64,000 nt of DNA from Rosistilla ulvae (GTDB lineage: Bacteria; Planctomycetota; Planctomycetia; Pirellulales; Pirellulaceae), in NCBI RefSeq assembly GCF_007741475.1, contig NZ_CP036261.1, forward strand, positions 868,001 through 932,000, given 5' to 3'. This document shows, piece by piece, positions 8,632 through 18,341 of this stretch. The translations under genes and the position numbers were made by a program. How positions within the stretch are numbered: position 1 is the first letter of the stretch; every line of letters begins with the position of its first letter. The notes under the pieces were generated by a model that was given only the letters and a program-made list of their open reading frames with translations, did no database searches and was not told the origin of the DNA.

Positions 8632-10770
8632 ATGAATCAACCCCGAAAACCATGTATGCGAATATCCCGTTCTCGCAAACTGGTTTTTGGGGTTGGTGTT
8701 TTTATAAGCTTCTTTGCGTTTCTTGAGCTTATTCTAATGGCCTTTGGTGTGGCTCCCAGCTCATCTAGGCTGGGGTTTACGTCGGGTTCCTCTCTTTTTG
8801 TCGCGTCGGTTGATTCCGACGGAGCGACACGACTGGCGATAGACAAGAGTCGCTTAGATCTCTTCAACCCTCAATCCTTTGCGTTGGAGAAAAGCCCCGA
8901 TACCTACCGCATTTTTTGCTTGGGCGGGTCGACAACCTATGGCCGACCCTACGATGACGAAACGTCATTTGTTGGTTTTTTGAGAGAGTATCTTCCCGCC
9001 ATCGATCGCTCCAAAGATTGGGAAGTTATCAATGCGGGAGGAATCAGCTATGCCAGTTATCGCGTGGAGGTGCTGCTGGATGAGCTGATTCAGTACCAGC
9101 CCGATATGCTCGTCATCTATACGGGCCATAATGAATTTCTAGAAGATCGGACCTACCAACGTCTGCTGTCGGTTCCCAAATCCGTGCGACGATTCGCTGA
9201 ATATGCGCGGCGATTGCGGACCGTGGCCGCGATGGAAAAATTGGTCCAGCCCGCCTCGCTGGACGAGAATCAGCAGAGCCTGTCCGGTGAGGTCGATGCG
9301 ATTTTGGATCGCTCGATCGGTCCCGCAGCCTATCATCGCGATCCCCCGTGGCGGGCCGAGGTGCTTGCAAATTTCCGTTCGACGCTCGAACGTATTCTAG
9401 CCAAGGCGGAAGAGGCTGGTGTCCGTGTTTTGCTTGTTGTCCCCGCCGACAATCTGCGAGACTGTTCGCCATTTAAGAGCGAGCATTCGGCCGAAATCAC
9501 TGCGTCGCAACAACGCGAATTTATGCAGTTGTTCGACCGCGGGCGTGCGGCTCTGGACAATGGGGAGCCAGATGTTGCGGTCGAGTTATTGGAACGCGCG
9601 ACCAAGATGGACCCCTCTTATGCCGCTGCCTACTATTACCTTGGTCATGCCTATTTAGGAGTCGACCAGGTCGCGGCGGCACGTGAGGCGTTCTTGCGCG
9701 CCAGGCAGGAAGATGTCTGCCCGCTTCGTGCGATAGCAGAGATCCAACAGATCGTTCGAGAGGTGGGCAACGAAAATCAGGTTGCGACGATCGATTTCCC
9801 GTCGCTGCTGGAATCGAGATCGGAATTTGAAATTCCAGGGGCCGATTGGTTTCTTGACCATGTTCACCCAACGATTGATGGACACGCCTTCCTGGCGGAG
9901 AACATCGTCGATCGACTTGCCGACGCGGGAATCGTCGCTCCACACACCGGCTGGGATGCCAGTGAGTTCGCATCGATTGCAGGTCTCCGCAAACAGCAGA
10001 TCGATCCACAGAAACATGCGGTGTCGCTGAAAAACTTGGCAAAGGTATTCAGTTGGGCGGGGAAGGTCGAAGAGGCGGATCGGCTTGCTCAACAAGCGGG
10101 TGAAATCTTGGGGGATGATGCCGAATCGCAAGTCATGTCAGGCGTCGCAAAGCTTCGGCAGAACGATCTTGACGCTGCGCAGCGGAGTTTCGAGTTTGCG
10201 CTTCAGCAAGAACCCAATAATGTCCGGGCGTTAAGCGCACTGGCGGACGTGATGTATCGCCGAGGGGAATTGGAGCAGGCGCTCGAGTTGTTTCAGAAGG
10301 CGATTGCGATCGAACCGCAGCATTCGCCTGCTCATTTCAATCTTGGAAATACCTTCCGCGATCTGGGCCAAATCGACGCGGCCGCTGCGGAATATCATGC
10401 AGCCTTGGCGATTACTCCCGAGCACGCCGACAGTCATAAAAATTTGGGGCTCTTGTTAGCTGGGCAAGGTGCGATCGACGAGGCGGTATCGCATTTCGAA
10501 AACGCTGCGGATTTAGAGCCACGGGTGCCGCAGCGTCACGCCGATCTGGGGTACATTTTGATCGATGCGGGGCAACTGGCACGGGCTAAAACTGAATTCC
10601 AAGCTGCGTTGGCGATCGATCCGAATAATCTCTCCGCGATTTTCGGCATGGGGCTCGCCCAGGCACAAAGCGGCATGCGTGAACAGGCGGAAATCTGGCT
10701 GTCGAAAGTGCTGTTGATCGACCCGCAACATGCGGGGGCGAAAAGCGTTCTGCAAGCAATCCGAAATTAG
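8632..10770 (+). CDS. Membrane-anchored SGNH/GDSL-type hydrolase with inserted and C-terminal TPRs
   Basis: 712 residues from ATG 8632 (a GTG at 8617 is possible). A signal anchor spans about residues 18-42. The SGNH fold then shows block I LGGSTTYG with nucleophile S100, the oxyanion block GHNE (N167), and the catalytic DHVHP (D409, H412). Between GHNE and DHVHP lies a pair of TPR-like helical repeats (about 292-363). After the hydrolase, residues about 460-705 are a run of TPRs (for example PNNVRALSALADVMYRRGELEQA). Such enzymes commonly remove acyl groups from sugars or glycans; the substrate is unknown. The gene has no obvious operon partner. Confidence 0.75.
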   Translation: MNQPRKPCMRISRSRKLVFGVGVFISFFAFLELILMAFGVAPSSSRLGFTSGSSLFVASVDSDGATRLAIDKSRLDLFNPQSFALEKSPDTYRIFCLGGSTTYGRPYDDETSFVGFLREYLPAIDRSKDWEVINAGGISYASYRVEVLLDELIQYQPDMLVIYTGHNEFLEDRTYQRLLSVPKSVRRFAEYARRLRTVAAMEKLVQPASLDENQQSLSGEVDAILDRSIGPAAYHRDPPWRAEVLANFRSTLERILAKAEEAGVRVLLVVPADNLRDCSPFKSEHSAEITASQQREFMQLFDRGRAALDNGEPDVAVELLERATKMDPSYAAAYYYLGHAYLGVDQVAAAREAFLRARQEDVCPLRAIAEIQQIVREVGNENQVATIDFPSLLESRSEFEIPGADWFLDHVHPTIDGHAFLAENIVDRLADAGIVAPHTGWDASEFASIAGLRKQQIDPQKHAVSLKNLAKVFSWAGKVEEADRLAQQAGEILGDDAESQVMSGVAKLRQNDLDAAQRSFEFALQQEPNNVRALSALADVMYRRGELEQALELFQKAIAIEPQHSPAHFNLGNTFRDLGQIDAAAAEYHAALAITPEHADSHKNLGLLLAGQGAIDEAVSHFENAADLEPRVPQRHADLGYILIDAGQLARAKTEFQAALAIDPNNLSAIFGMGLAQAQSGMREQAEIWLSKVLLIDPQHAGAKSVLQAIRN

Positions 10771-11036
10771 CCACGGCTCGTGTGCGGCAAAGCCTTGTCG
10801 CGTCTCTTCGGCGACGGCTTGGCTGCGGTCATCGAATCGACGTGTTATGATTTCGGAGATGCTCATTCCGACTTCGTCGTTGATCCTATCAAACCGGTGG
10901 GACGTGTCCTTTGGACGGATCATCTGGGATGTAGGACCGTTCGGTTTGCGGCGGAGACGAGATGCATTGCAACGGCCTGTTGGCTCGCCCCTGCCCTCTC
11001 GCTGCCAACGATTCATGTTTTTAAGGAGCCGATGCC

Positions 11037-12155
11037 GTGCCAACCGATCCACTCTCCTCTTTGGATGCCGATGGCAACAAACGGCACGATGTGGTCAACG
11101 ACTCGAGCGTATTGCACGAAACAGAGGGGCAGGCGGCGGAGGGTAGCGAGTCTGCACCCTCGGGCAGCCTGATCGATACGCTGCTGTTTGGTCTGTCGCT
11201 GCCGGAGCGTTCGGCGCGGACGGTTTCCGCATTGGTCGGCGGATTGGCCAGCGAATCGGCCGCGCGGTTGATCCCCACCGCGTTCCGATCGTCCAAGAGC
11301 TACCGCGTCTTTGTCCAGCAGTCGTTGGATTTTGTGATCCACGATGTCGGCGGAGTCGTCTCGCACAAACCCGCCTCCGAAGAGGCGCAAGCCGAAGGGC
11401 TGGTCGCTCGGCAAACCGTCGGCGGGATGCTCGATTTTGCCGGCGTGGCGACGCTGCACATGTCGCCGATGACGGTGTTGGCGATCATCAGCGACGTCGC
11501 GTACGGGTCGAGCACCTACATGCGTCAGTTGAGTGAAGAACTGAAACGCAAGGGATTGATCGATCAGGAATCGACGATCGATCACGTCACCGATCTGATC
11601 GACGCGCTGCAGGAAACCAGCGTCCAAGGTGCCGATGCGCTGAACGCGCCGCCGATCAATCTGGAAGGCTTGCAGCAGACGATCGATAGGACTCGCGCGG
11701 CGCTGAACCGGATCGATCCGACGACCACGATTCCGCAAGCTGAGATCAAAAGGATCTGGCAGGAGATGGAGACGGCGGCGACCAAGGCGGAGACGTCGGT
11801 CTTCGATGTCGCCACGACGATGACGATGTTCAGCATGAACCGCCTGTCGTTGGTCTCTCAGGGGGCGCTCTCGTCAGTCGTGGTCGCGGGCAATCTGATC
11901 GATCAACACATCGTCGGGCATTACGCCGACGCGTTGACCGAGATCCAGGTCCGCGGTTTGTGGACGACGTTGGCCGAATCGAGCCAGCCTTATCTGGAAG
12001 CGATCTGGAACAACTTCGACGATACCAAATCGACGCTCACCCAAGATCTACTCAACGGCACCCTGATCGGTAAGGCTTGGAGCGGTTTGATCGGCTGGTG
12101 GCGAGGGGCCGACAAAAACAAGACGCCGCCAGCGGAAGAGTCTCAACAAGGGTAA
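11037..12155 (+). CDS. Conserved-looking protein of unknown function
   Basis: 372 residues with a GTG start supported by AAGGAG eight bases upstream. The N-terminal 45 residues are polar and low complexity. The remainder is helical and amphipathic with several moderately hydrophobic stretches (SALVGGLASESAARLIP, VGGMLDFAGVATLHMSPM, SLVSQGALSSVVVAGNLI), which suggests membrane association without clear spanning segments. There is no catalytic motif I recognise. A tail rich in Lys, Pro and Gln ends the protein. It stands alone between the SGNH gene and the toxin-antitoxin remnant. Confidence 0.6.
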   Translation: MPTDPLSSLDADGNKRHDVVNDSSVLHETEGQAAEGSESAPSGSLIDTLLFGLSLPERSARTVSALVGGLASESAARLIPTAFRSSKSYRVFVQQSLDFVIHDVGGVVSHKPASEEAQAEGLVARQTVGGMLDFAGVATLHMSPMTVLAIISDVAYGSSTYMRQLSEELKRKGLIDQESTIDHVTDLIDALQETSVQGADALNAPPINLEGLQQTIDRTRAALNRIDPTTTIPQAEIKRIWQEMETAATKAETSVFDVATTMTMFSMNRLSLVSQGALSSVVVAGNLIDQHIVGHYADALTEIQVRGLWTTLAESSQPYLEAIWNNFDDTKSTLTQDLLNGTLIGKAWSGLIGWWRGADKNKTPPAEESQQG

Positions 12156-12296
12156 GTGAACCTTCCTGTTAAGTTTGCCACTTGAATCGCAGCCGAAAAC
12201 TCTCGGTTGCTTAAGCGTTTGGCTGGGAAAATCTCGATCGCTGTGGCCGTCTGCTCTAGAATGCATATGCAAGCCAGAAAAAGTGAGGTACCGCCG

Positions 12297-12533
12297 ATGG
12301 CTACTGTATCGATCGAAGACGCTCAATCCAAACTTGCCGAATTGATTCACAGCATGGCACCCGGGGAGGCATTGATCATTACCGACGGAAGCCAGCCCGT
12401 TGCTTGTCTGACGGCAACAGATGCACCGCCGCCACCGACCCCGCGCAAGCCGGGGACGCTTGCTGGCACGGTGACCTACATGGCGGATGATTTCGATGCG
12501 CCATTGGATGAGTTGAGGGACTACATGCCGTGA
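12297..12533 (+). CDS. Phd/YefM-type antitoxin
   Basis: 78 residues. The N-terminus MATVSIEDAQSKLAELI is the DNA-binding prevent-host-death fold, which represses its own operon; the C-terminal part (PLDELRDYMP) is the usual toxin-binding tail. The ATG at 12297 was chosen because GAGG lies eight bases before it; upstream in-frame starts add no family-like sequence. It overlaps the following toxin gene by four bases (GTGA), the normal translationally coupled arrangement of type II pairs. The antitoxin looks intact although the partner gene is interrupted. Confidence 0.85.
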   Translation: MATVSIEDAQSKLAELIHSMAPGEALIITDGSQPVACLTATDAPPPPTPRKPGTLAGTVTYMADDFDAPLDELRDYMP

Positions 12534-12916
12534 GAGTGTTGCTCGATTCCCACGCGGTGATTTGGTGGGTCGATCAGCATCGCTTGCTCAGCCCAAATGC
12601 GCTCGCAGCAGTTGCCGATCCGAGCAATGAATTGTTTGTCAGTGCGGCGACAGTTTGGGAAATCGGTATCAAAGTGGGGCTTGGCAAACTGCGGCTCTCG
12701 CTCCCCTATCGCACCTGGATGAACCAAGCGTGAACCGATTTACGAGCGACGACACTGCCGATCACCGTCGATTATTCAGATATCCAGTCGAGGCTGCCAA
12801 AACATCACGGCGATCCGTTCGACCGCCTGATGGTTGCACAATCATTGGCTGATCATCTTTCGCTCGTCAGCAGCGACACCATGTTCGATGGCTACGGCGT
12901 GACGCGAATCTGGTGA
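12530..12916 (+). pseudogene. vapC: VapC-like PIN-domain toxin interrupted by an in-frame TGA
   Basis: Read from GTG 12530, codons 1-67 give the first half of a PIN domain (D6 in LLDSHAVIWW, E44 in TVWEIGIK). Codon 68 at 12731-12733 is TGA. The same frame then continues without a shift to the true end at 12916, giving TLPITVDY, HHGDPFDRLMVAQ (D98) and SSDTMFDGYGVTRIW (D116), exactly the expected second half. All catalytic acids of the PIN RNase are thus present, split by one stop codon. A TGG-to-TGA or CGA-to-TGA change would explain it. Most likely a nonsense-inactivated toxin; a sequencing error or stop readthrough cannot be excluded. Confidence 0.85.
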
Positions 12917-12995
12917 CAGGCAATGCTTCGATTGAAGAGAGTTGCGTTCGCGACGAACTCTCTATTCAATGCGAGCGGCTTTGGTCCACGTCGGC

Positions 12996-14279
12996 TTAGA
13001 CGTTGGCGGGGTTCATGATGGCGGTGATCGCTTCGCTGAGCAGTTTGATGCCGTCGCGGATTTGCGATTCGGGCTGGACGCCGAAGCTGAGTCGGATCGT
13101 GTTCTTCCGCACCGCGGCCCCTTCGCTTGGGTAACAGAACTCGCCCGGAACATACAACACGCCGCGCTCGATACATTGTTTCCAGAGTGGCGAATCGGAG
13201 CCGGCATCGACGCCCGGCGGCAGTTCCAGCCAGACGTATAGGCCACCGATCGGTCGGCGATATTCGACGCCTGGGATTCCTGCCAAGTGCGTATCGCAAG
13301 CCTCTAACATGACTTGCAACTTGCCCGCATAAGCGGTCTGCAGTCGCTGGACCTGTTCGTCGAAGCGACCCGATTTCAAGATGTTCAGCATCAGTTGTTG
13401 GTTTAGGTGAGCCGAACCAAAATCGATCACCGATTTGAAGCGACGGGCCGAATCGAACAGCCAACGCGGCATCACGCCCCAACCGACGCGGATTCCGGGG
13501 CCGAAATTTTTCGAGAAGGTCCCGCTTTCGACGGTCAATTCAGGGTCGGCACCAAGGTCGGTTAGCGTCGGGATGTCTTCGCCCGAATAACGCAAGTCGC
13601 GATAGGCGTTGTCGACCAACAGCAGGATCGGCGATTGCTGCTGCCATTTTTTCATCACGGCGATCAGTTCTTGCCGCCGAGCTTCGGGGACTGTCGAGCC
13701 GCCCGGGTTGTCGCAATACGGAATCAGGTAGACCGATTTGACCCGGTGTAGCTCGTTGTTGTCCGCCAACTGCTGCAAGCCTTGGTCCAACGATTCGGGG
13801 ATCATCCCCTGGTCATCCGCTTCGATGCCAAAGGCGCGGACGCCCATATCCTTCAACAGCCCCAAGAAGACGAAATAGGTGGGAGCCGCGCAGAGCACGA
13901 TGTCCCCTTCGTCGAAGACACATTCGGCGACCAGGTGCAGCAATTGGTTGCTGCCGGCGGTCAGGATCATCCGATCGGCCAGATCGTCGGCGTTGTTGCT
14001 GAAGTTCCGCCGCGCGATCGCTTGGCGAAGTTCCTGCGGCCCGTTGTTGGTGCCGTATTGCAGCGCCAACCGCCCCGTCGCGGTGTCGCCGAGTACGTTT
14101 TGAGCGGCTTCGGAAACAAACTCCAACGGCAGCGTGGCATTGTCGACAAATCCCGCGGCCAAGGAAATGATTCCTGGGTTGGCCAATGCGGCAGACATCA
14201 ACTGGCTGATCGGTTGTTCCGAAGCCCGGGTGCCGCGGGGACTGAGAAGTTGCTCGTGCGTGGAGTTGTGGAGGTTCAT
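12996..14279 (-). CDS. PLP-dependent aminotransferase, class I/II (fold type I)
   Basis: 427 residues from the ATG giving MNLHNSTHEQ; an upstream ATG (14330) would add 17. The N-terminal LMSAALANPGIISLAAGFVD and LQYGTNNGPQELR blocks are typical of the 2-aminoadipate/valine-pyruvate-like branch. PLP contacts are visible: SNQLLHL turn, NPGGSTVP, D223 and Y226 in LVDNAYRD, and Schiff-base lysine K257 in SGTFSKNFGPG. The family transfers amino groups between amino acids and 2-oxo acids in the cytosol; the exact substrate cannot be read from sequence. It is convergent with the toxin-antitoxin locus (79-base gap) and divergent from comF. Confidence 0.85.
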   Translation of the reverse strand: MNLHNSTHEQLLSPRGTRASEQPISQLMSAALANPGIISLAAGFVDNATLPLEFVSEAAQNVLGDTATGRLALQYGTNNGPQELRQAIARRNFSNNADDLADRMILTAGSNQLLHLVAECVFDEGDIVLCAAPTYFVFLGLLKDMGVRAFGIEADDQGMIPESLDQGLQQLADNNELHRVKSVYLIPYCDNPGGSTVPEARRQELIAVMKKWQQQSPILLLVDNAYRDLRYSGEDIPTLTDLGADPELTVESGTFSKNFGPGIRVGWGVMPRWLFDSARRFKSVIDFGSAHLNQQLMLNILKSGRFDEQVQRLQTAYAGKLQVMLEACDTHLAGIPGVEYRRPIGGLYVWLELPPGVDAGSDSPLWKQCIERGVLYVPGEFCYPSEGAAVRKNTIRLSFGVQPESQIRDGIKLLSEAITAIMNPANV

Positions 14280-14596
14280 TCGCTGAAAAACTCGTTTGAT
14301 TTCGGATCGAGTGAAGTGGAAGGAATTCATGTTAACGAATCTGTCGGGAAGAGGATTCCCCAGATTTGTCGCTTCGCTGTGGTAATGACAAAAGTTTTCA
14401 TTGCGGGTTCGGCCGCCCCCCGTTGCGACGTCGTGGAAATCGCGACGCAGCCGAACTGGCAATCCTAAAAGTTCTCGTCGCGGGTTCGATCCGCGGCGGG
14501 CTTCTCGCGTTCTATTCAGATGCACGCCGGGGGGGCGTGATCGATTGATCCGCAAAGCGGGAGAAACGCGTGGCGGTCCAGCGGAAGTTTCCATTT

Positions 14597-15394
14597 ATGG
14601 CGGGCGATAGATCACCACGGGCTGCACTGGCGGGCGGCCTGCGGCGCGATAGCGCTTGGTCGCACGTGCCGCTGTCGATCGCCAGGGCGTTTCTCGAAAT
14701 GGTCTATCCGCCGACCTGCACGTTGTGTGGTGGGGCGTTGGTCGATCCGGGGGCGATCGAAATGTGTGATGCTTGCATCGACGCGGTCCGCGGAAAATGT
14801 CGACACTGGTGCCGCCGCTGTGGGATGCCGATGGAACCGATGCGGTTGGGCGAACCGACTTGCAATCGATGTCTCAAGCAGAAGCTGCCGTTTGCCGAAG
14901 TCGTTGTCTTGGGGCGTTATGAGGGAGCGATGCGGGAGGCTGTGATCGCGGGGAAGAAGTTCATTCACGAACCGTTGATGATGGCGTTGGGAGGATTGTT
15001 AGGGGAACAGATTGCTAGCCGGATGGATTCGATCCCCGAGATTGTGACCTTCGTTCCATCCCATTGGCGACGCAGGTTGGGGCGTGGTACGGTGCCTGCT
15101 GCAACGCTGGCGAAACAGGTTGGCCGCGTGTTGGGCCGCCCGGTGCATGCGGCGACTCGCTGTGTGCGGGGGACGACCAAGCAGGGAAAGTTGGTGGCGG
15201 ATCAGCGAGCGGCCAATATTTTGAATGCTTTTGCGTTGCGGCGTCGATATCACCCCAACGGCCACAGCTATCTGTTGATCGACGACGTCATGACGACTGG
15301 ATCGACGATGTGCGAGGTGACGCGGGTGTTGTTAGCGGCCGGAGCGACGCGAGTTTGCGTTGCGGCTACTGCGCGCGGCGTCGGAAAAAACTAA
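14597..15394 (+). CDS. comF: ComF-family phosphoribosyltransferase-like protein
   Basis: About 265 residues. The N-terminal part has the ComF double zinc finger (CTLC...CDAC, then CRRC...CNRC). The C-terminal part is a type I phosphoribosyltransferase fold with the PRPP loop LIDDVMTTGST. In naturally transformable bacteria ComF assists handling of incoming single-stranded DNA; in others its role is unsettled. No other competence gene is in this window. The start is uncertain: GTG 14570 would add nine residues, ATG 14597 is taken because GGAAG lies about ten bases upstream. It is divergent from the aminotransferase gene. Confidence 0.85.
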   Translation: MAGDRSPRAALAGGLRRDSAWSHVPLSIARAFLEMVYPPTCTLCGGALVDPGAIEMCDACIDAVRGKCRHWCRRCGMPMEPMRLGEPTCNRCLKQKLPFAEVVVLGRYEGAMREAVIAGKKFIHEPLMMALGGLLGEQIASRMDSIPEIVTFVPSHWRRRLGRGTVPAATLAKQVGRVLGRPVHAATRCVRGTTKQGKLVADQRAANILNAFALRRRYHPNGHSYLLIDDVMTTGSTMCEVTRVLLAAGATRVCVAATARGVGKN

Positions 15395-15552
15395 GCTATC
15401 TTGAGTTTGCCCGCTGACGCAATGAACTTTTGTCATATCGGTCACCTATTAAAACCTAAGCTATGACATAAGACTGCCGTGATGCGATCGGAGATCGCGA
15501 GCGGCGGACGCCAGCATTCCTCATATTGACGCAAAAAATCCAGCAATTTCGC

Positions 15553-16506
15553 ATGAACCCAATGAACACTGACGAGCTATCGCCAGCGGTGTCGCCAAGC
15601 ACAGCGACAACTTTTCGCCGTGCAATCCTGCACGGTCTGGGGATCGTCATGCCGCCGTTGCTGACGATTTTGCTGTTCGTATGGGCCTGGACCACGACTG
15701 AAAACTACGTGCTGTCGCCGCTGGAAGCGGGGATTCGCAACGTTTTGGTTTGGAATCTGCAGGAGATCGAAGACGTCAAACCAGTCGATAGGAATTTTGT
15801 CGCCGATCCGACGGGGAAGAAGTTTCTTCCTCAATATGTCGTTTCGTACGTCGATCAGAATCTCCATCGTTTGGGCCCGTTTGAGTCGGTGCCAGGGACT
15901 GCGATCGCGTATTGGCATCGTTACGTTCAATTGGTCTACCTGCCGCGCACGGTGGTCGTCCCGTTTTTCTTGTTGATGTTCCTGGTCCTGCTGTACTTCC
16001 TGGGGCGGATGTTTGCCAACGGGATCGGACGATTTTTTGTCCGCGCGATGGATCGATTCATCGGCCGCGTGCCGGTGGTCAGCAACGTCTATTCTTCGGT
16101 CAAACAGGTCACCGATTTTGTCTTCAGCGAACGGGATATCGAATTTAACCGCGTCGTCGCGATCGAATATCCACGCAAGGGAATTTGGTCGATTGGGTTT
16201 GTGACCGGTCAGAGCATGGCGGATATCAGCGCTGCGGCGAACGAGCCGGTGTTGAGCGTTTTGATGCCGACCTCGCCGATGCCGGTGACCGGGTTTACTG
16301 TCACCGTCCGCAAGAGCGAGGCTGTCGATTTGGACCTGACGATCGATCAAGCGATCCAGTTTATCGTCAGCTGTGGCGTGGTTGTTCCCGCAAAGCAGCA
16401 GCAGGTGGTCAATCGTTTGCAGTTGGAACTGCCTGGCAGCGACAAAGCGGCAGCGATGTTGTCCAGCGATGGCAGTTCGCCCGACTCCTCTTCGCTGGCC
16501 GATTGA
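15553..16506 (+). CDS. DUF502 family membrane protein
   Basis: 317 residues from ATG 15553 (TTG 15526 is possible). Two transmembrane segments (HGLGIVMPPLLTILLFVWAW and VPFFLLMFLVLLYFLGRMFA) flank a polar loop, followed by the DUF502 core: RVPVVSNVYSSVKQVTDFV, GFVTGQ, and PTSPMPVTGFTVTV. DUF502 proteins are widespread envelope proteins of unknown role. This one has a longer than usual loop between the two membrane segments and a Ser-rich tail. It appears to be a single-gene unit. Confidence 0.85.
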   Translation: MNPMNTDELSPAVSPSTATTFRRAILHGLGIVMPPLLTILLFVWAWTTTENYVLSPLEAGIRNVLVWNLQEIEDVKPVDRNFVADPTGKKFLPQYVVSYVDQNLHRLGPFESVPGTAIAYWHRYVQLVYLPRTVVVPFFLLMFLVLLYFLGRMFANGIGRFFVRAMDRFIGRVPVVSNVYSSVKQVTDFVFSERDIEFNRVVAIEYPRKGIWSIGFVTGQSMADISAAANEPVLSVLMPTSPMPVTGFTVTVRKSEAVDLDLTIDQAIQFIVSCGVVVPAKQQQVVNRLQLELPGSDKAAAMLSSDGSSPDSSSLAD

Positions 16507-16704
16507 CCGCGAATCGCGACTTCCGCACTCGCTTGTGCTCCGTCGTCAACGATGAAGAACTCTGATTTCATCGAACACGCCCAATCGCTCAGCAACTATA
16601 ATCCGGGTCCTGTGCTGGCCGCATCGAGGGATTTCGTATCCACTCCAAAGTTTGTCGCGAGCCATTTCTACTTGCATCGATCGGATTGACTGGGCATATA
16701 CCTC

Positions 16705-18240
16705 ATGAATCGCTCGCTTCTCTTGTTGTCTCTGGTTCTCTCGCTGTTGGCGGTTTCGAAGTCCGACGCTCAATTCGAAGGGATGAAATATCGGATTCCC
16801 GCGGATGCTAACACGTTGATCTTGATCAATGCGGAAAAAGCGTTTGGGTCCCCGGTCTCGGATCGCGAGCGCTGGGCGGCGCGGCGCAAAGCTGCCTACG
16901 ACGCGGGCGTTTCGGCGCTGCCGTCGGACGCGACCGAAGTCATCTTGGCGGGGCGTTCGGATCTGGAATTTGGCAAATCGGTCTGGGAGCTGGCGCTGAT
17001 GAAACTCAGCGGAGAGCGGAACGTCGCGACCGTGGCGACGCGATTTGGTGGCAGCATCGATAACATCGCCGGCCGCAGCGCAGCCCGTTTGCCCGACGAT
17101 CACTATGTCGTCCAGCTCCAATCCAATCTGTTGGGGGCCTACATGCCTGCAAACCGCCAGGATGTTAACCGTTGGCTGAAGTCGACCGATCTCAACGCGG
17201 GGGAGACGATGACGCCCTATCTGAAGCAGGCCTTCGCTTACGCTGCCAAAGTGGGGACGCCGATCGTGATGGCGATGGATCTGAGCGGTTTGGTATCCGA
17301 GGCGACTGTGGCTCGCACGCTGCCAACGTTGAAGTCCTTCGAAGATTCGGGGCTTTCGGTCGGCGCGGTTGCTAAATTGATCAGCGGTGTTCAGGGGATT
17401 ACGCTCGGAATCACTTTGGAAGACCAGACGATCGGAGCGATCCGGGTCGACTTCGAAGCTTCGCCGGAAATCTTGGCCAAGGTGGGCAAGCCGCTGATGA
17501 TCGAAATCTTCAGCAGCCAAGGGGCGATGCTTGACGACGTTCGCGATTGGACCCCTTCGGTTAGCGGCAACACGTTTTTTCTGCGCGGCAAGCTGTCGGC
17601 CATTGGCACACGTCGGGTGATGAGCGTGCTGGAACTGCCGCGCACGCTGGGGGATGCGGTCAACGATGCCGCTGCGTCGGGATCTGATTCCGAAGAATCT
17701 GCCGCTCGCATCGCGTCGCAGCAGTACTTCAAGAGCGTCTCGATGCTGTTGGACGATCTCCGCGACAAACCCAAAACCGACCACGTCAAAACGTTTGGTC
17801 AGGCGGCAATCTGGTACGACAAATACGCGCGGAAGATCGACGGTTTGCCGCTGTTGAATGTCGACCCGGCACTGCTCAAATATGGCCGCGATATCTCGGG
17901 CATGTTGCGAAGCGCCGAGATGTCGATGAAAGGTGTTGGGATGCGATCGTCGGTACGGACGGGAATGAACGATCCCACGTCGTACGGGTACACTTCGGGG
18001 TGGGGCGGATACCGCGCCGGGATGGGATACGACGGCTATGGCTATGGAACGCAAGGCTATTCGGTCAGCGTGGGCGGCGCCCAAGCGGCGGTTCGCGAAA
18101 AGGGACGCACCGATGCAGTGATTCGAGGCCAAGAGCGAACGCGTGGTGCGGGTTCGGTCCAGCAGATCTGGCAGGATATCGATGGGGCGACCGCTGAGAT
18201 TCGCCAGGTGATGACCAGCAAGTACAGCGCTGAATTTTAG
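16705..18240 (+). CDS. Secreted protein of unknown function
   Basis: 511 residues with a clear signal peptide (about residues 1-22, cleavage after SDA). The mature protein begins with MKYRIPADANTLILINAEKAFGS, a style common to exported planctomycete proteins that report on pseudo-substrate domains, but no enzyme motif is visible. A Gly/Tyr-rich stretch near residues 426-455 (GYTSGWGGYRAGMGYDGYGYG) interrupts the otherwise helical C-terminal third. CstA starts 101 bases downstream on the same strand. Function unknown. Confidence 0.65.
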   Translation: MNRSLLLLSLVLSLLAVSKSDAQFEGMKYRIPADANTLILINAEKAFGSPVSDRERWAARRKAAYDAGVSALPSDATEVILAGRSDLEFGKSVWELALMKLSGERNVATVATRFGGSIDNIAGRSAARLPDDHYVVQLQSNLLGAYMPANRQDVNRWLKSTDLNAGETMTPYLKQAFAYAAKVGTPIVMAMDLSGLVSEATVARTLPTLKSFEDSGLSVGAVAKLISGVQGITLGITLEDQTIGAIRVDFEASPEILAKVGKPLMIEIFSSQGAMLDDVRDWTPSVSGNTFFLRGKLSAIGTRRVMSVLELPRTLGDAVNDAAASGSDSEESAARIASQQYFKSVSMLLDDLRDKPKTDHVKTFGQAAIWYDKYARKIDGLPLLNVDPALLKYGRDISGMLRSAEMSMKGVGMRSSVRTGMNDPTSYGYTSGWGGYRAGMGYDGYGYGTQGYSVSVGGAQAAVREKGRTDAVIRGQERTRGAGSVQQIWQDIDGATAEIRQVMTSKYSAEF

Positions 18241-18341
18241 CCGCTCCGCTGTCGGTTCCAGGTCGACCAGTTTCATCACTCCGCGACTTGGTGAATAATA
18301 CACCCCTTGTTGCAACGAGTATTTGAAACTACGGACCAAGA

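Noticed and set aside
12189-12210. Hairpin upstream of the antitoxin gene as a terminator
   Set aside because: The 8-bp stem has a wobble pair and no T run; it could not be supported as a terminator.
12530-12916. Frameshift in vapC
   Set aside because: The downstream half of the PIN domain is in the same frame as the start, so the break is one TGA codon, not an insertion or deletion.
14470-14510. Sequence resembling a tRNA T-arm (GGGTTCGATCC)
   Set aside because: The preceding bases cannot form the acceptor, D and anticodon arms; the match is part of a chance GC palindrome.
16546-18339. 597-codon minus-strand frame
   Set aside because: Antisense of the secreted-protein gene, which has a signal peptide and normal composition; the minus frame is Arg/His-rich and low quality.
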